NCBI RefSeq assembly: GCF_900106525.1
Contig: NZ_FNOG01000001.1
Location: 827,454-891,453, forward strand
From: Lysobacter enzymogenes
GTDB taxonomy: Bacteria > Pseudomonadota > Gammaproteobacteria > Xanthomonadales > Xanthomonadaceae
Direction: 5' to 3'
Length of the DNA: 64,000 nucleotides
In this document: positions 24,504 through 32,821 of the stretch, in pieces
Numbering within the stretch: the first letter of the stretch is position 1
Layout of the letters: each line of letters begins with the position of its first letter
Translations under genes and position numbers: made by a program
The notes under the pieces: model-generated
Database searches by the model: none
The model's input: the letters and a program-made list of their open reading frames with translations, nothing else
Told to the model about the DNA's origin: nothing

Positions 24504-25399
24504 ACCTGCGCACGATACGAACACGCGGCTGGCGCGCGCTGCTGGCGCTGGGCCTGTCGCTGCTGGCGGCGGCCGCCTTCGCCCAGGCGCCGGCGCCGAT
24601 CCCGGCGCTGGATTCGCCGGTGGTCGACACTACCGGCACCCTCGACGCGACCGCGCGCGCGGCCCTGGAAGCGCAGGCGCGCGCGCTGCAGCAGCGCAAG
24701 GGCAGCCAGTTGCAGGTGCTGATGGTGGCGAGCACGCAACCGGAGGACATCGACTCCTACGCGGTGCGCGCGTTCGAGCAGTTCAAGCTCGGTCGCAAGG
24801 GCGTCGACGACGGCGTGCTGCTGGTGGTAGCCAAGGACGACCGGCGCGTGCGCATCGAGGTCGGCTACGGGCTGGAGGGCGCGATCACCGATCTGCAGTC
24901 CGGCCGCATCATCCAGGAATACATCGGGCCCAAGTTCCGCACCGGCGACTACGCCGGCGGCCTGCTCGACGCCACCGCGATGCTGACCCGGCTGATCGAC
25001 GGCGAGCCGCTGCCCGAGCCGATGGGCGCCGGCGAGCAGGGCGTGGGCGCCGGCGCGGACGGCGGCAACTGGGTCATGGTGCTGGTGTTGGCGATGATCG
25101 GCTCGGCCTTGATCCGCGGCGTGTTCGGCGGCGTGCCGGCGCTGCTGCGCGGGGCGATCGGTGGCGTCGGCGCCGGCGTGGTCGCCTGGCTGCTGGCGAT
25201 GTCGTGGGGCCTGGTCGCGCTGGCGGTGGCCTGCGGCTTCTTCTTCTCGCTGTTCGGCCGCGGCGACGGGCATTACGCCGGCAGCGGCGGCTGGGGCGGT
25301 TATGGCGGCGGCTGGGGTGGCGGTGGAGGCGGTGGTGGGGGCGGCTGGTCCGGCGGCGGCGGTTCGAGCGGAGGCGGCGGCGCCTCGGGGAGCTGGTGA
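24497..25399 (+). CDS. TPM-domain membrane protein 3 (YgcG-like) with Gly tail
   Basis: A 300-residue protein: signal peptide (about 1-29, cleavage AFA-QAP), TPM domain (about 35-170; SPVVDTTGTLDATARAALE, QVLMVASTQPEDIDSYAVR, GVDDGVLLVVAKDDRRVRIEVGYGLEGAI), two to three hydrophobic helices (about 183-255) and a Gly/Trp-rich tail ending GGGGASGSW. This is the standard YgcG layout and length, so it is probably the ancestral copy of the array. The ATG lies inside the end of TPM gene 2; its TGA overlaps the ATG of TPM gene 4. Confidence 0.9.
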   Translation: MVNLRTIRTRGWRALLALGLSLLAAAAFAQAPAPIPALDSPVVDTTGTLDATARAALEAQARALQQRKGSQLQVLMVASTQPEDIDSYAVRAFEQFKLGRKGVDDGVLLVVAKDDRRVRIEVGYGLEGAITDLQSGRIIQEYIGPKFRTGDYAGGLLDATAMLTRLIDGEPLPEPMGAGEQGVGAGADGGNWVMVLVLAMIGSALIRGVFGGVPALLRGAIGGVGAGVVAWLLAMSWGLVALAVACGFFFSLFGRGDGHYAGSGGWGGYGGGWGGGGGGGGGGWSGGGGSSGGGGASGSW

Positions 25400-25893
25400 T
25401 GCGCATCCTCAAGCACCTGTGCGCCGCGTCGGCGCGGCGGCGGTTCCCCGAAGCCAGCCTGCGCCGCATCGCCGAGGCCATCGCCGTGGGCGAAGCCGAC
25501 CACAGCGGCCAGCTGCGCTTCGCGGTCGAGGCGCGGCTGGGCTGGAACGAACTCATCGCCGGGCGCGACGCGCGCCAGGCCGCGCACGCCGCGTTCGCCC
25601 AGCTCGGGGTGTGGGACACCGCGGGCAACAACGGCGTGCTGCTGTACCTGTTGCTGGCCGATCACCGCATCGAGATCGTCGCCGACCGCGGCTACGCGCG
25701 GCGGGTCGGCGACGAGCGCTGGCAGGCGGTGTGCGAAGGCATCCAGCAGGCGCTGGCGGCCGGCGAGGCCGAGGCGGCCGTGCTCGGCGGCATCGCCGCT
25801 TTGAACCAGATCATGGCCGAGGCGTTTCCGCGCCGGGCCGGCGGCGCCGATGCGGCCGGCAACGAGTTGCCCGACGAGCCGGTTCTGCTGTAG
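25399..25893 (+). CDS. TPM-domain protein 4, short form without signal peptide
   Basis: A 164-residue protein with a TPM domain only (about 20-145; RRIAEAIAVGEADHSGQLRFAVEA, GVWDTAGNNGVLLYLLLADHRIEIVADRGYARRVG). It has no signal peptide, membrane helix or Gly-rich tail, so it should stay in the cytoplasm, the opposite side from its three paralogs. Such short TPM proteins do follow LemA-TPM pairs in other bacteria. It is the last gene of the lemA-TPM operon; its ATG overlaps the previous stop. Confidence 0.88.
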   Translation: MRILKHLCAASARRRFPEASLRRIAEAIAVGEADHSGQLRFAVEARLGWNELIAGRDARQAAHAAFAQLGVWDTAGNNGVLLYLLLADHRIEIVADRGYARRVGDERWQAVCEGIQQALAAGEAEAAVLGGIAALNQIMAEAFPRRAGGADAAGNELPDEPVLL

Positions 25894-26251
25894 CCGGTTC
25901 CGGGGCGGCCGATGCCGTCGCCGCCGATGCCGCACGAGCCAGTCCAGCCGCGCTGGGCCCTGCTGCCATCGCGCCTGTGGCAGCCGGCCGCGCAACAGCT
26001 CGTTCTAACCGACGTCGCCGCGGTCGGCGCCGCGTCGCCAGGCCCGGACAAGCACGCCGCTCGCAAGCCGCACCTCGGCAACCGCACGCCCCGCGCCGGC
26101 ACAGCGCCGCCCCGGCGTCGCCGAGGCAAGCCCAAGCGCAGCTGAAACGCGGTGCGCCCCCGGCGCCCAGCGGCCGCAACCCGCACCCTGCGCGCCGGCG
26201 CGCTGGGGCACAATACGTCGGTCCTCCGCTGCCCCGAGCCCGTCTCGTCGC
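25894..26251. other. Intergenic region upstream of lgt, no convincing gene
   Basis: This 358-bp gap holds a short open frame (25912-26145, 77 codons) that is Pro/Arg-rich without a ribosome-binding site, so I do not call it. GGGGCACAATACGTCGG near 26205-26221 contains a plausible -10 (CACAAT) for the lgt promoter. Confidence 0.4.
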
Positions 26252-27145
26252 ATGATCATCCTGCACCAGATCGATCCGATCGCGCTGTCCCTCGGCCCGC
26301 TGCAAATCCACTGGTACGGAATCATGTACCTGCTGGGTTTCGTCACCGCCTGGTGGCTGGGGCGGCAACGGGTCCGCGCCGGACGCCTGCCCGGGGTCAG
26401 CGAGGCCTCCTACGGCGACCTGCTGTTCTACGCCATGATCGGCGTCGTGCTCGGCGGCCGCATCGGCTACGTGTTGTTCTACGGCTTCGCCGATCTGCTG
26501 CGCGACCCGCTGATGCTGCTGCGCATCTGGGAAGGCGGCATGAGCTTCCACGGCGGCCTGCTCGGCGTGGTCGCCGCAGTGTGGTGGTGGTCGCGCAGCC
26601 ACCGCACCCACTTCTTCGACACCCTCGACTTCATCGCCCCGCTGGTGCCGCCGGGCCTGGGCTTCGGCCGGCTCGGCAACTACATCGGCGGCGAGTTGTG
26701 GGGCAAGTTCACCGACGGCGGCTGGGGCGTGGTGTTTCCGCGCGCGCCGGAGTTCGCCAACTGGAGCGCGCAGCAACTGCAGACCCAGTTCGCCGCCGGC
26801 GCGCTGGAACGCTACGCCCGCCATCCCTCGCAGCTGTACCAGGCCGCGCTGGAAGGGCTGACCATGTTCGTGCTGCTGTGGTGGTTCTCCAGCAAGCCGC
26901 GCCCGCGCTATGCGGTCTCGGGCCTGTTCGCGCTGCTGTACGGCTGCTTCCGCTTCCTGGTCGAATTCGTGCGCGTGCCCGACCAGCAGCTCGGCGACCA
27001 CGGCTACCTCGCCTTCGGCTGGCTGACCATGGGCCAGGTGCTGAGCGTGCCGCTGATCGTGCTGGGCCTGTTCTGGCTGTGGCTGTCCACGCGCTCGCCG
27101 ACCCTGCAACCGCAACTGCCGGCGGCCGAGCCGGCCAAGGGCTGA
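26252..27145 (+). CDS. lgt: Phosphatidylglycerol-prolipoprotein diacylglyceryl transferase
   Basis: A 297-residue inner-membrane enzyme that transfers diacylglycerol from phosphatidylglycerol to the lipobox Cys of prolipoproteins, the first step of lipoprotein maturation. Seven helices are predicted. The signature [14 protein letters not shown], the HGGLLG motif with the essential His (MSFHGGLLG), and QLYQAALEG are present. Length is normal. It precedes thyA by three bases, the usual lgt-thyA order in Gammaproteobacteria. Several lipoproteins encoded in this window (LemA, DUF1287, DUF3828) would be its substrates. Confidence 0.97.
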   Translation: MIILHQIDPIALSLGPLQIHWYGIMYLLGFVTAWWLGRQRVRAGRLPGVSEASYGDLLFYAMIGVVLGGRIGYVLFYGFADLLRDPLMLLRIWEGGMSFHGGLLGVVAAVWWWSRSHRTHFFDTLDFIAPLVPPGLGFGRLGNYIGGELWGKFTDGGWGVVFPRAPEFANWSAQQLQTQFAAGALERYARHPSQLYQAALEGLTMFVLLWWFSSKPRPRYAVSGLFALLYGCFRFLVEFVRVPDQQLGDHGYLAFGWLTMGQVLSVPLIVLGLFWLWLSTRSPTLQPQLPAAEPAKG

Positions 27146-27148
27146 GCG

Positions 27149-27943
27149 ATGCGCCAATACCTCGACCTGCTGCGCCATGTGCTCGAACACGGCGCGGAGA
27201 AATCGGACCGCACCGGCACCGGCACGCGCAGCGTGTTCGGCTGGCAGATGCGCTTCGACTTGAACCAGGGCTTCCCGCTGGTCACCACCAAGAAGCTGCA
27301 CCTGCGCTCGATCGTGCACGAGCTGCTGTGGTTCCTGCAGGGCGACACCAACATCGCCTACCTGAAAGCGAACAAGGTCGGCATCTGGGACGAATGGGCC
27401 GACGCCAACGGCGACCTCGGCCCGGTCTACGGCCACCAGTGGCGGCGCTGGGCCGACGGCGCGGGCGGCGAGATCGACCAGATCCGCTGGGTGGTGGACG
27501 AGATCAAGCGCAATCCCGATTCGCGCCGGCTGATCGTCAGCGCCTGGAACGTCGCCGACCTGCCGAAGATGGCGCTGATGCCCTGCCACGCGCTGTTCCA
27601 GTTCTACGTGGTCGACGGCAAGCTCAGCTGCCAGCTTTACCAGCGCAGCGGCGACATCTTCCTCGGCGTGCCGTTCAACATCGCCAGCTACGCGCTGCTG
27701 ACCCACATGATCGCGCAGGTGTGCGGGCTGGGCGTCGGCGATTTCGTCCACACGCTGGGCGATGCGCATCTGTACTCGAATCACTTCGAGCAGGCGCGCG
27801 AGCAGCTCGCGCGCGAACCGCGCGCGCTGCCGACGCTGAGGCTCAATCCGGATGTGAGCGATCTGTTCGCGTTCGGCTACGACGATATCGCCATCGAGGG
27901 CTACGATCCCGCGCCCGCGATCAAGGCGCCGGTGGCGGTGTGA
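27149..27943 (+). CDS. thyA: Thymidylate synthase
   Basis: A 264-residue enzyme, exactly the E. coli length, that makes dTMP from dUMP with methylene-tetrahydrofolate. The catalytic Cys146 is in [13 protein letters not shown]; the phosphate-binding Arg ([20 protein letters not shown]) and the folate-site region [12 protein letters not shown] are present. It starts three bases after lgt. The folA gene two genes downstream regenerates the folate cofactor, so the pair makes biochemical sense with one envelope gene in between. Confidence 0.98.
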   Translation: MRQYLDLLRHVLEHGAEKSDRTGTGTRSVFGWQMRFDLNQGFPLVTTKKLHLRSIVHELLWFLQGDTNIAYLKANKVGIWDEWADANGDLGPVYGHQWRRWADGAGGEIDQIRWVVDEIKRNPDSRRLIVSAWNVADLPKMALMPCHALFQFYVVDGKLSCQLYQRSGDIFLGVPFNIASYALLTHMIAQVCGLGVGDFVHTLGDAHLYSNHFEQAREQLAREPRALPTLRLNPDVSDLFAFGYDDIAIEGYDPAPAIKAPVAV

Positions 27944-28011
27944 ACGCCGCCGCCGCGCGCGGCGGTCGGGGATCGAACGGCGCCGGCGCCGCCGGGCCGC
28001 ATGGAGCGCGC

Positions 28012-28617
28012 ATGCCGCACTATCGTCGGCTCGCTGTGGTTGGGCTCGCGATGGCGTTGCTGGCGACGGTCGCTTGCGTGCATACGGCCGCGCCCGAACC
28101 GGCGCGCGCGCACGCCGCCGTCGCCGCCGATGCGCGCGTTCCCGTGGAGGCGATCGAAGCGGTGTCCGCGTTCTATCGCCTGCATATGCGCGCCTATGCC
28201 GACGGCAGCGCGGCCGGCCTGCCGCAAGGTCCGCGCCTGGCCGCGTGCGAGCCATTGCTGACCCGCGCGTTGCGCGCACGCCTGCAAAAAGCGCTGCGTC
28301 TGCAGGACCGCTTCATCGCCGAACATCCCGGCGACAAGCCGCCGCTGATCGAAGACGACGTCTTCAGCAGCGCGTTCCAGGACGAAAACCTCGTCGGCTT
28401 CGCGCCGGGCGCCGCCGAGGCGCTCGCCGGCGACCGCGCGCGCATCGACATCGCCTTGACCGTCGTCGCCGAGCCCGATCCCGCGCGGCAGCGGCACGAC
28501 CGCGCGCTGATGCGCCGCGAGGATGGCGCCTGGAAACTCGACGACATCGAGTTCGACACCGCAGGCGCCGGCGGCAACGCACGGCTTTCGCTAGTTCTCG
28601 AAGAGGCTTTCCGATGA
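28012..28617 (+). CDS. DUF3828-like putative lipoprotein
   Basis: A 201-residue exported protein. The signal peptide ends in LLATVAC, a possible though not perfect lipobox (Cys22). The mature protein has VSAFYRLHMRAYADG followed by LTRALRARLQKALRLQD and a beta-rich C-terminal half ending WKLDDIEFD, the pattern of DUF3828 proteins, whose role is unknown. It sits between thyA and folA and its TGA overlaps the folA ATG (ATGA), so folA translation is coupled to this unrelated-looking gene. Confidence 0.75.
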   Translation: MPHYRRLAVVGLAMALLATVACVHTAAPEPARAHAAVAADARVPVEAIEAVSAFYRLHMRAYADGSAAGLPQGPRLAACEPLLTRALRARLQKALRLQDRFIAEHPGDKPPLIEDDVFSSAFQDENLVGFAPGAAEALAGDRARIDIALTVVAEPDPARQRHDRALMRREDGAWKLDDIEFDTAGAGGNARLSLVLEEAFR

Positions 28618-29141
28618 CCGCACCGACCCCCGCCGCGCCGCGTCTGAGCCTGATCGCCGCGCTCGACCGCCATCACGCCATCGGCCGCGACAACGCGCTG
28701 CCGTGGCGTTTGTCCGACGACCTCAAACGCTTCAAGGCGCTGACCCTGGGCAAGCCGCTGTTGATGGGCCGCAAGACCGCGCAGTCGCTCGGCCGCGCGC
28801 TGCCGGGGCGGCGCAATCTGGTGCTGACGCGTTCGGGCGCGGTGCCGTTCGCCGGCATGGAGGCGGTGGGCTCGACCGAGCAGGCGCTGGAGTTGGCCGC
28901 GGCCGACGGCGCCGCCGAGCTGTGCGTGATCGGCGGCGGCGAGATCTATGCGCTGTGCCTGCCGTCGGCGACGCGGCTGTACCTGACCCGGGTCGACACC
29001 GTGGTCGAGGGCGCCGATGCGTTCTTCCCGCGCTTCGATGCCGCCGAATGGCGCGAGACCGCGCGCGAATCGCACCGCGCCGACGAACGCAACGAGTTCG
29101 ACTTCGAGTACGTGGACTACGTTCGCCTGGGCATGGACTGA
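28614..29141 (+). CDS. folA: Dihydrofolate reductase
   Basis: A 175-residue enzyme that reduces dihydrofolate to tetrahydrofolate with NADPH. The N-terminal LSLIAALDRHHAIGRDNALPWRL (in part) contains the substrate-site LPWxL with the catalytic acidic residue, KPLLMGRKTAQSLGRALPGRRN carries the NADPH-phosphate site, and ELCVIGGGEIYALCLP the second cofactor loop. Length is normal. The start is the ATG overlapping the upstream lipoprotein stop. Confidence 0.97.
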   Translation: MTAPTPAAPRLSLIAALDRHHAIGRDNALPWRLSDDLKRFKALTLGKPLLMGRKTAQSLGRALPGRRNLVLTRSGAVPFAGMEAVGSTEQALELAAADGAAELCVIGGGEIYALCLPSATRLYLTRVDTVVEGADAFFPRFDAAEWRETARESHRADERNEFDFEYVDYVRLGMD

Positions 29142-29162
29142 GTCTGCCGCAGGCGGCGGCGC

Positions 29163-29819
29163 TCAGGGCTTGGGCGCAGGCGCGCCGGTTTCGCCGGCGC
29201 TCGCCTCGATCGAGAACATGAAGCGATGCGGGCCGTCGGCGCGCTCGCGCGCGCCGGGCTGATCAGTGAGGGCGTAGATGGGCAGCGGCGACGCGCTCGC
29301 GAGTGCGGCGTGCAGCGCCGCGTAGGCGCTGGCGTCGCCGCGCACCGAGCCCATGCACAGGCGCGGCCCGCATTCGAACGCGTCGATATCGAGCGCGAGC
29401 TGGGCCTTGGCGATGGTGGCGGCCAGCATCGCGCGATAGGCGACGGTCTGCCGCTGCGCCTCAACGTCCGAGGCGCTGCGCGCCTTGAGGTCGGCGAGCG
29501 TGGCTTCGAATACGCGGTCCATGACCGACGCAGCCGCGTGGGTGCCAGCGCTCGCAGCCGGCGCGGCGCTATCGTCCACCGCCGCTCTGCGTTCCGCCTC
29601 GGCCTTGGCGGCCGCGTCCGACGTGTCGAGGTGGGTGCGCACGATCTGCACCAGAACCAGCACGCCGATGACGGCGCAACCCATCAGCAGCATCAGGTCG
29701 GGCCGATGCCGGCGGTACTCGCGCGCGTCGATCTCGGCGGCGAGCCGGCGGTTGGGGCCGCCGGTGCCGGGCGGCGGCTCGGCCGGCGTCTGCGGCGGCG
29801 GTGTCTCGGTCGGCTTCAT
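29163..29819 (-). CDS. Single-pass membrane protein of unknown function
   Basis: A 218-residue protein not recognised. The N-terminal 40 residues are Pro-rich and cytoplasmic, one hydrophobic helix (about 43-63, MLLMGCAVIGVLVLVQIV) spans the membrane, and an Ala-rich helical stretch leads to a periplasmic domain with a Cys pair (AFECGPRLCMGS) likely to form a disulfide. Its ATG overlaps the stop of the DUF1287 gene, so it is the last member of the long lptD-to-apaH unit. Confidence 0.7.
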   Translation of the reverse strand: MKPTETPPPQTPAEPPPGTGGPNRRLAAEIDAREYRRHRPDLMLLMGCAVIGVLVLVQIVRTHLDTSDAAAKAEAERRAAVDDSAAPAASAGTHAAASVMDRVFEATLADLKARSASDVEAQRQTVAYRAMLAATIAKAQLALDIDAFECGPRLCMGSVRGDASAYAALHAALASASPLPIYALTDQPGARERADGPHRFMFSIEASAGETGAPAPKP

Positions 29820-30556
29820 CGCTGCGCGACCGCCGGCGGCAGCTGCGGCCGATAGCGTCCGGTGACGGTGTAGGCGAACAGCACGTCTTCCTCCTGCGTC
29901 CCGCGCGCGATGTTGTGCAGGATCAGCGGCCGGCGCCGGTCCCAGGAGCGGCGGTCGGAGACGATGCCGATGTGGGTCTGGCCGCGGCCGAGATCCCAGG
30001 TCACCACGTCGCCGGCGCGGTAGTCGGCGGCGTCGGCGCTGACCGGTTGCGACCAGCCCTGGCGCTCGAACCAGCGGCGCAGGTTGGGCACGCGGCGGTG
30101 GTCGATGCTGCGGTCGGTCGCCGTCGCCCGCCACAGCGCCGGGTACGCGGCGAAGTTGGCGCGCATGTCTTCGTGCACGCTGCGTTGCAGGTCCAGGCCC
30201 TGCACGCGCAGCGCGCGGATCACCACGTCGGTGCACACGCCGCGGTCGGGCGCGACGTCGCCGCCGGGATAGCTCAGTTGCACATAAGCCGGGTCGTACA
30301 AACGCACCACGCCGACCTGCGCGCGCGCGGCGGCGACCAGGGGCGGCGAGGGCTGGGCGGGTTCGGCCGAAGGCGCCGGCCATACGCGGCTGGTAGTGGA
30401 AGGCTCGGCCGGCGGCGCGGCGGATTGCGAGCAGGCGGCCAGCAGCGCGGCGAGCAGCGGCAGCGCGAAGCGAAGCAGTCGCGGCAAGAACCGGCCGGCC
30501 GATGCGCGAAGCATCGGCCCGGGCTGCGGTCGCGGCCATCCGTGGCGCAGGCGCAT
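29816..30556 (-). CDS. DUF1287 family lipoprotein (NlpC/P60-like fold suspected)
   Basis: A 246-residue exported protein. A basic n-region and hydrophobic stretch end in the good lipobox LLAAC (Cys42), followed by a Pro/Ser linker. The DUF1287 core includes QVGVVRLYDPAYVQLSYPGGDV, DRGVCTDVVIRALR, SIDHRRVPNLRRWFE and GDVVTWDLGRGQTHIGIV. The Cys-then-His-Gly-Ile arrangement resembles NlpC/P60 cysteine peptidases that cut cell-wall peptides; activity is inference. The longer start (30556) is given; M at 30514 would also leave a full signal peptide. It begins seven bases after apaH. Confidence 0.8.
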   Translation of the reverse strand: MRLRHGWPRPQPGPMLRASAGRFLPRLLRFALPLLAALLAACSQSAAPPAEPSTTSRVWPAPSAEPAQPSPPLVAAARAQVGVVRLYDPAYVQLSYPGGDVAPDRGVCTDVVIRALRVQGLDLQRSVHEDMRANFAAYPALWRATATDRSIDHRRVPNLRRWFERQGWSQPVSADAADYRAGDVVTWDLGRGQTHIGIVSDRRSWDRRRPLILHNIARGTQEEDVLFAYTVTGRYRPQLPPAVAQR

Positions 30557-30563
30557 CGTCCGC

Positions 30564-31430
30564 TCAGCTCGCCGGCGGGCGCGGCGGCCTGGGCCGCGGC
30601 GGATGCGCCGGCACGTCGCGGCCGGGCACCTGGACCAGACGCAGCTCGTCGGTGTCCAGCTGCAGCGCGGTGAGCTTGCCGCCCCAGACCGCGCCGGTGT
30701 CGATGGCGTGCACGCCGTGGCCGATGAACAAGCCCAGCGTGGACCAGTGCCCGCACACGATCTTGAGATCGCGCTCGACCCGGCCCGGCACCTCGTACCA
30801 GGGGTACAGGCCGACCGGCTGGGTGCCCGGGCTGCCCTTGTCCTCGAAGGCGATGCGGCCGCGCGGCGTGCAATAGCGCAGGCGGGTGAAGATGTTGATG
30901 ATCGCGCGATGGCGGTCGATGCCGGCCAGCTTGGGATTCCAGGCCGGGCGGTCGCCGTACATGTTCTTGAGCAGGCGCCGGTACTGATCGCCGTGCAGGC
31001 GCTCCTCGACCTCGCGCGCGTGGCGCTCGGCCATCGCCGGGGTCCAGCGCGGCGCCAGCCCGGCGTGCACCATCATCCAGCCGAGCGTGCGGTCGACGTG
31101 GACGAGCTTCTGCATGCGCAGCCAGTCCAGCAGCGACTCGCCGTCCTCGGCCAGGACGATGCGCTGCAGGTCGGGATTGACCTTGCGCTTCTCTTCCTCG
31201 GTGCGCTGGCCGATCGCCAGCAGCGACAGGTCGTGATTGCCCAGCACCACCACGCTGTGCTCGCGCAGCGAGTGGACCAGACGCAGTGTTTCCAGGGATT
31301 GCCCGCCGCGGTTGACCAGGTCGCCACAGAACCACAGCCGGTCCTGCGCGGGGTCGAAGTTGAGCCGCTCCAGCAGTCGCTGGGTGGCGTCGTAACAGCC
31401 TTGCAGGTCGCCGATTGCCCAAACGCTCAT
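30564..31430 (-). CDS. apaH: Bis(5'-nucleosyl)-tetraphosphatase, symmetrical
   Basis: A 288-residue metallophosphatase that splits Ap4A into two ADP, and in E. coli also removes Np4-type RNA caps. The two-metal motifs GDLQGC, GDLVNRG and GNHD and the later HAGL and CGHWS(T) are intact. The C-terminus has a Pro/Arg-rich extension of about 15 residues beyond the E. coli enzyme. It follows apaG by 13 bases, the usual order. Confidence 0.97.
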   Translation of the reverse strand: MSVWAIGDLQGCYDATQRLLERLNFDPAQDRLWFCGDLVNRGGQSLETLRLVHSLREHSVVVLGNHDLSLLAIGQRTEEEKRKVNPDLQRIVLAEDGESLLDWLRMQKLVHVDRTLGWMMVHAGLAPRWTPAMAERHAREVEERLHGDQYRRLLKNMYGDRPAWNPKLAGIDRHRAIINIFTRLRYCTPRGRIAFEDKGSPGTQPVGLYPWYEVPGRVERDLKIVCGHWSTLGLFIGHGVHAIDTGAVWGGKLTALQLDTDELRLVQVPGRDVPAHPPRPRPPRPPAS

Positions 31431-31443
31431 GTGCCGTCCGCGC

Positions 31444-31827
31444 TCAGTGCAGCGTGCGCGGCACGGTCAGGGTGAACGACGGAACCGGCGCATCGAAACG
31501 GGTGCCGTCGTCGGCCACCATCGCGTAGCTGCCTTCCATCGTGCCCAGGCTGGTTTCCAGCACCGCGCCGGAGGTGTATTCGTAATCGTCGCCCGGACGC
31601 AGCCACGGCTGCTCGCCGACCACGCCGTCGCCGCGCACTTCCTGCACCTTGCCGTTGGCGTCGGTGATCACCCAGTGGCGCGCGATCAGGCGCGCGGGAA
31701 CGGTGCCGGCGTTGCGGATGTGGATGGTGTAGGCGAACACGTAGCGGTCCTGCTCCGGAGCGGATTGATCGTCCAGGTAACGGGTGGCCACGTCGATGTC
31801 GAAGACGTATTCGGTGGGGCGGTTCAT
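31444..31827 (-). CDS. apaG: ApaG protein
   Basis: A 127-residue single-domain protein of fibronectin-III-like beta fold. The family pattern [55 protein letters not shown] and [10 protein letters not shown] is clear (shown in parts). Function is unresolved; the gene is nearly always next to apaH and rsmA, as here. Length is normal. Confidence 0.96.
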   Translation of the reverse strand: MNRPTEYVFDIDVATRYLDDQSAPEQDRYVFAYTIHIRNAGTVPARLIARHWVITDANGKVQEVRGDGVVGEQPWLRPGDDYEYTSGAVLETSLGTMEGSYAMVADDGTRFDAPVPSFTLTVPRTLH

Positions 31828-31855
31828 GGCGGCAGTTTAAGCAAAGCGGGGATGA

Positions 31856-31875
31856 AGCGGGAATGAGTTCCCGCT
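31856..31875. other. Perfect hairpin between rsmA and apaG
   Basis: AGCGGGAA and TTCCCGCT form an eight-base perfect stem with a TGAG loop in the 148-bp gap between rsmA and apaG. It has no U-run on the transcribed strand, so it is not a classical terminator; it might stabilise or process the operon mRNA. Confidence 0.5.
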
Positions 31876-31975
31876 ATAACGCGGGGAGGGGCAAAACGCC
31901 CCGGGCGCAGCGGCTGGGATCGTGGTCGCAGGCGTCGGCGGGCGGCCGCGCCGGCAGCGGTTTGATGCGCTGCGA

Positions 31976-32821
31976 TCAGCTCGCGGAAGGATCCGGCAGC
32001 ACCTTGTCGTGCGCGCGCAGCCAGTTGGCCAGACGCACGAATTCGGCCACCTGCAACTGCTCGGCGCGCGCGTCGGGACGCAGGCCCGCGGCTTCGATCG
32101 AGGCGCCGTCGCAGACCAGCGAAAGCGCGTTGCGCAAGGTCTTGCGGCGCTGGCCGAAGGCGTCGCGGACCACGCGCGCGAACAGCGCGTGGTCGTCGAT
32201 GCCGATGCGTTCGGGCGCCAGCGGGATCATCCGCACCACCGCCGAATCGACCTTCGGCGGCGGCCGGAACGCCGCCGGCGGCACGTCGAACAATGCGATC
32301 ACCTGGCAGTAGGCCTGCAGCATCACGCTGAGCCGGCCGTAGACCTTGCTGCCGGGTTCGGCGGCCATGCGGTCGACGACTTCCTTCTGCAGCATGAAGT
32401 GCATGTCGCGGATCGCCGCGGCGTGCTCCAGCGCATGGAACAGGATCGGCGAGGACAGGTTGTAGGGCAGGTTGCCGACCAGCCGGATCGGCCCGCCGTT
32501 GTGCGCCAGGGCGCCGAAATCGACGGTGAGCACGTCGCGATGGATCACTTCCAGCGTGCCGTGCGAACGCGCCGACTCGGTGAGCGGGAAGATCAGGTCG
32601 CGGTCGAACTCGATCACGGTCAGCTCGCCGTGGCGGTCGAGCAGGGGGAAGGTGATCGCGCCCTGGCCGGGGCCGATTTCGACCAGACGGTCGCCTGGCT
32701 TGGGGTCCACCGCCTGCACGATCATCGCGATGATGTTGGCGTCGTGCAGGAAGTGCTGGCCCAGATGCTTCTTGGCCTCGGGCTTGAAGCCCTTGGCGTG
32801 GGTCTTGGCGGTGCCGGTCAT
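31976..32821 (-). CDS. rsmA: 16S rRNA (adenine1518-N6/adenine1519-N6)-dimethyltransferase
   Basis: A 281-residue enzyme that dimethylates two adjacent adenines near the 3' end of 16S rRNA. KKHLGQHFLHDANII, the SAM motif VEIGPGQGAIT and the catalytic NLPYNLSSPIL are intact, as are FRPPPKVDSAVV and FGQRRKTLRNAL. Length is normal. ATG 32821 overlaps the pdxA stop by four bases, giving translational coupling within the lptD-surA-pdxA-rsmA-apaGH operon. Confidence 0.97.
   Translation of the reverse strand: MTGTAKTHAKGFKPEAKKHLGQHFLHDANIIAMIVQAVDPKPGDRLVEIGPGQGAITFPLLDRHGELTVIEFDRDLIFPLTESARSHGTLEVIHRDVLTVDFGALAHNGGPIRLVGNLPYNLSSPILFHALEHAAAIRDMHFMLQKEVVDRMAAEPGSKVYGRLSVMLQAYCQVIALFDVPPAAFRPPPKVDSAVVRMIPLAPERIGIDDHALFARVVRDAFGQRRKTLRNALSLVCDGASIEAAGLRPDARAEQLQVAEFVRLANWLRAHDKVLPDPSAS

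Noticed and set aside
25912..26145. 77-codon open frame before lgt
   Set aside because: Pro/Arg-rich, no ribosome-binding site, no motif. Kept as intergenic.
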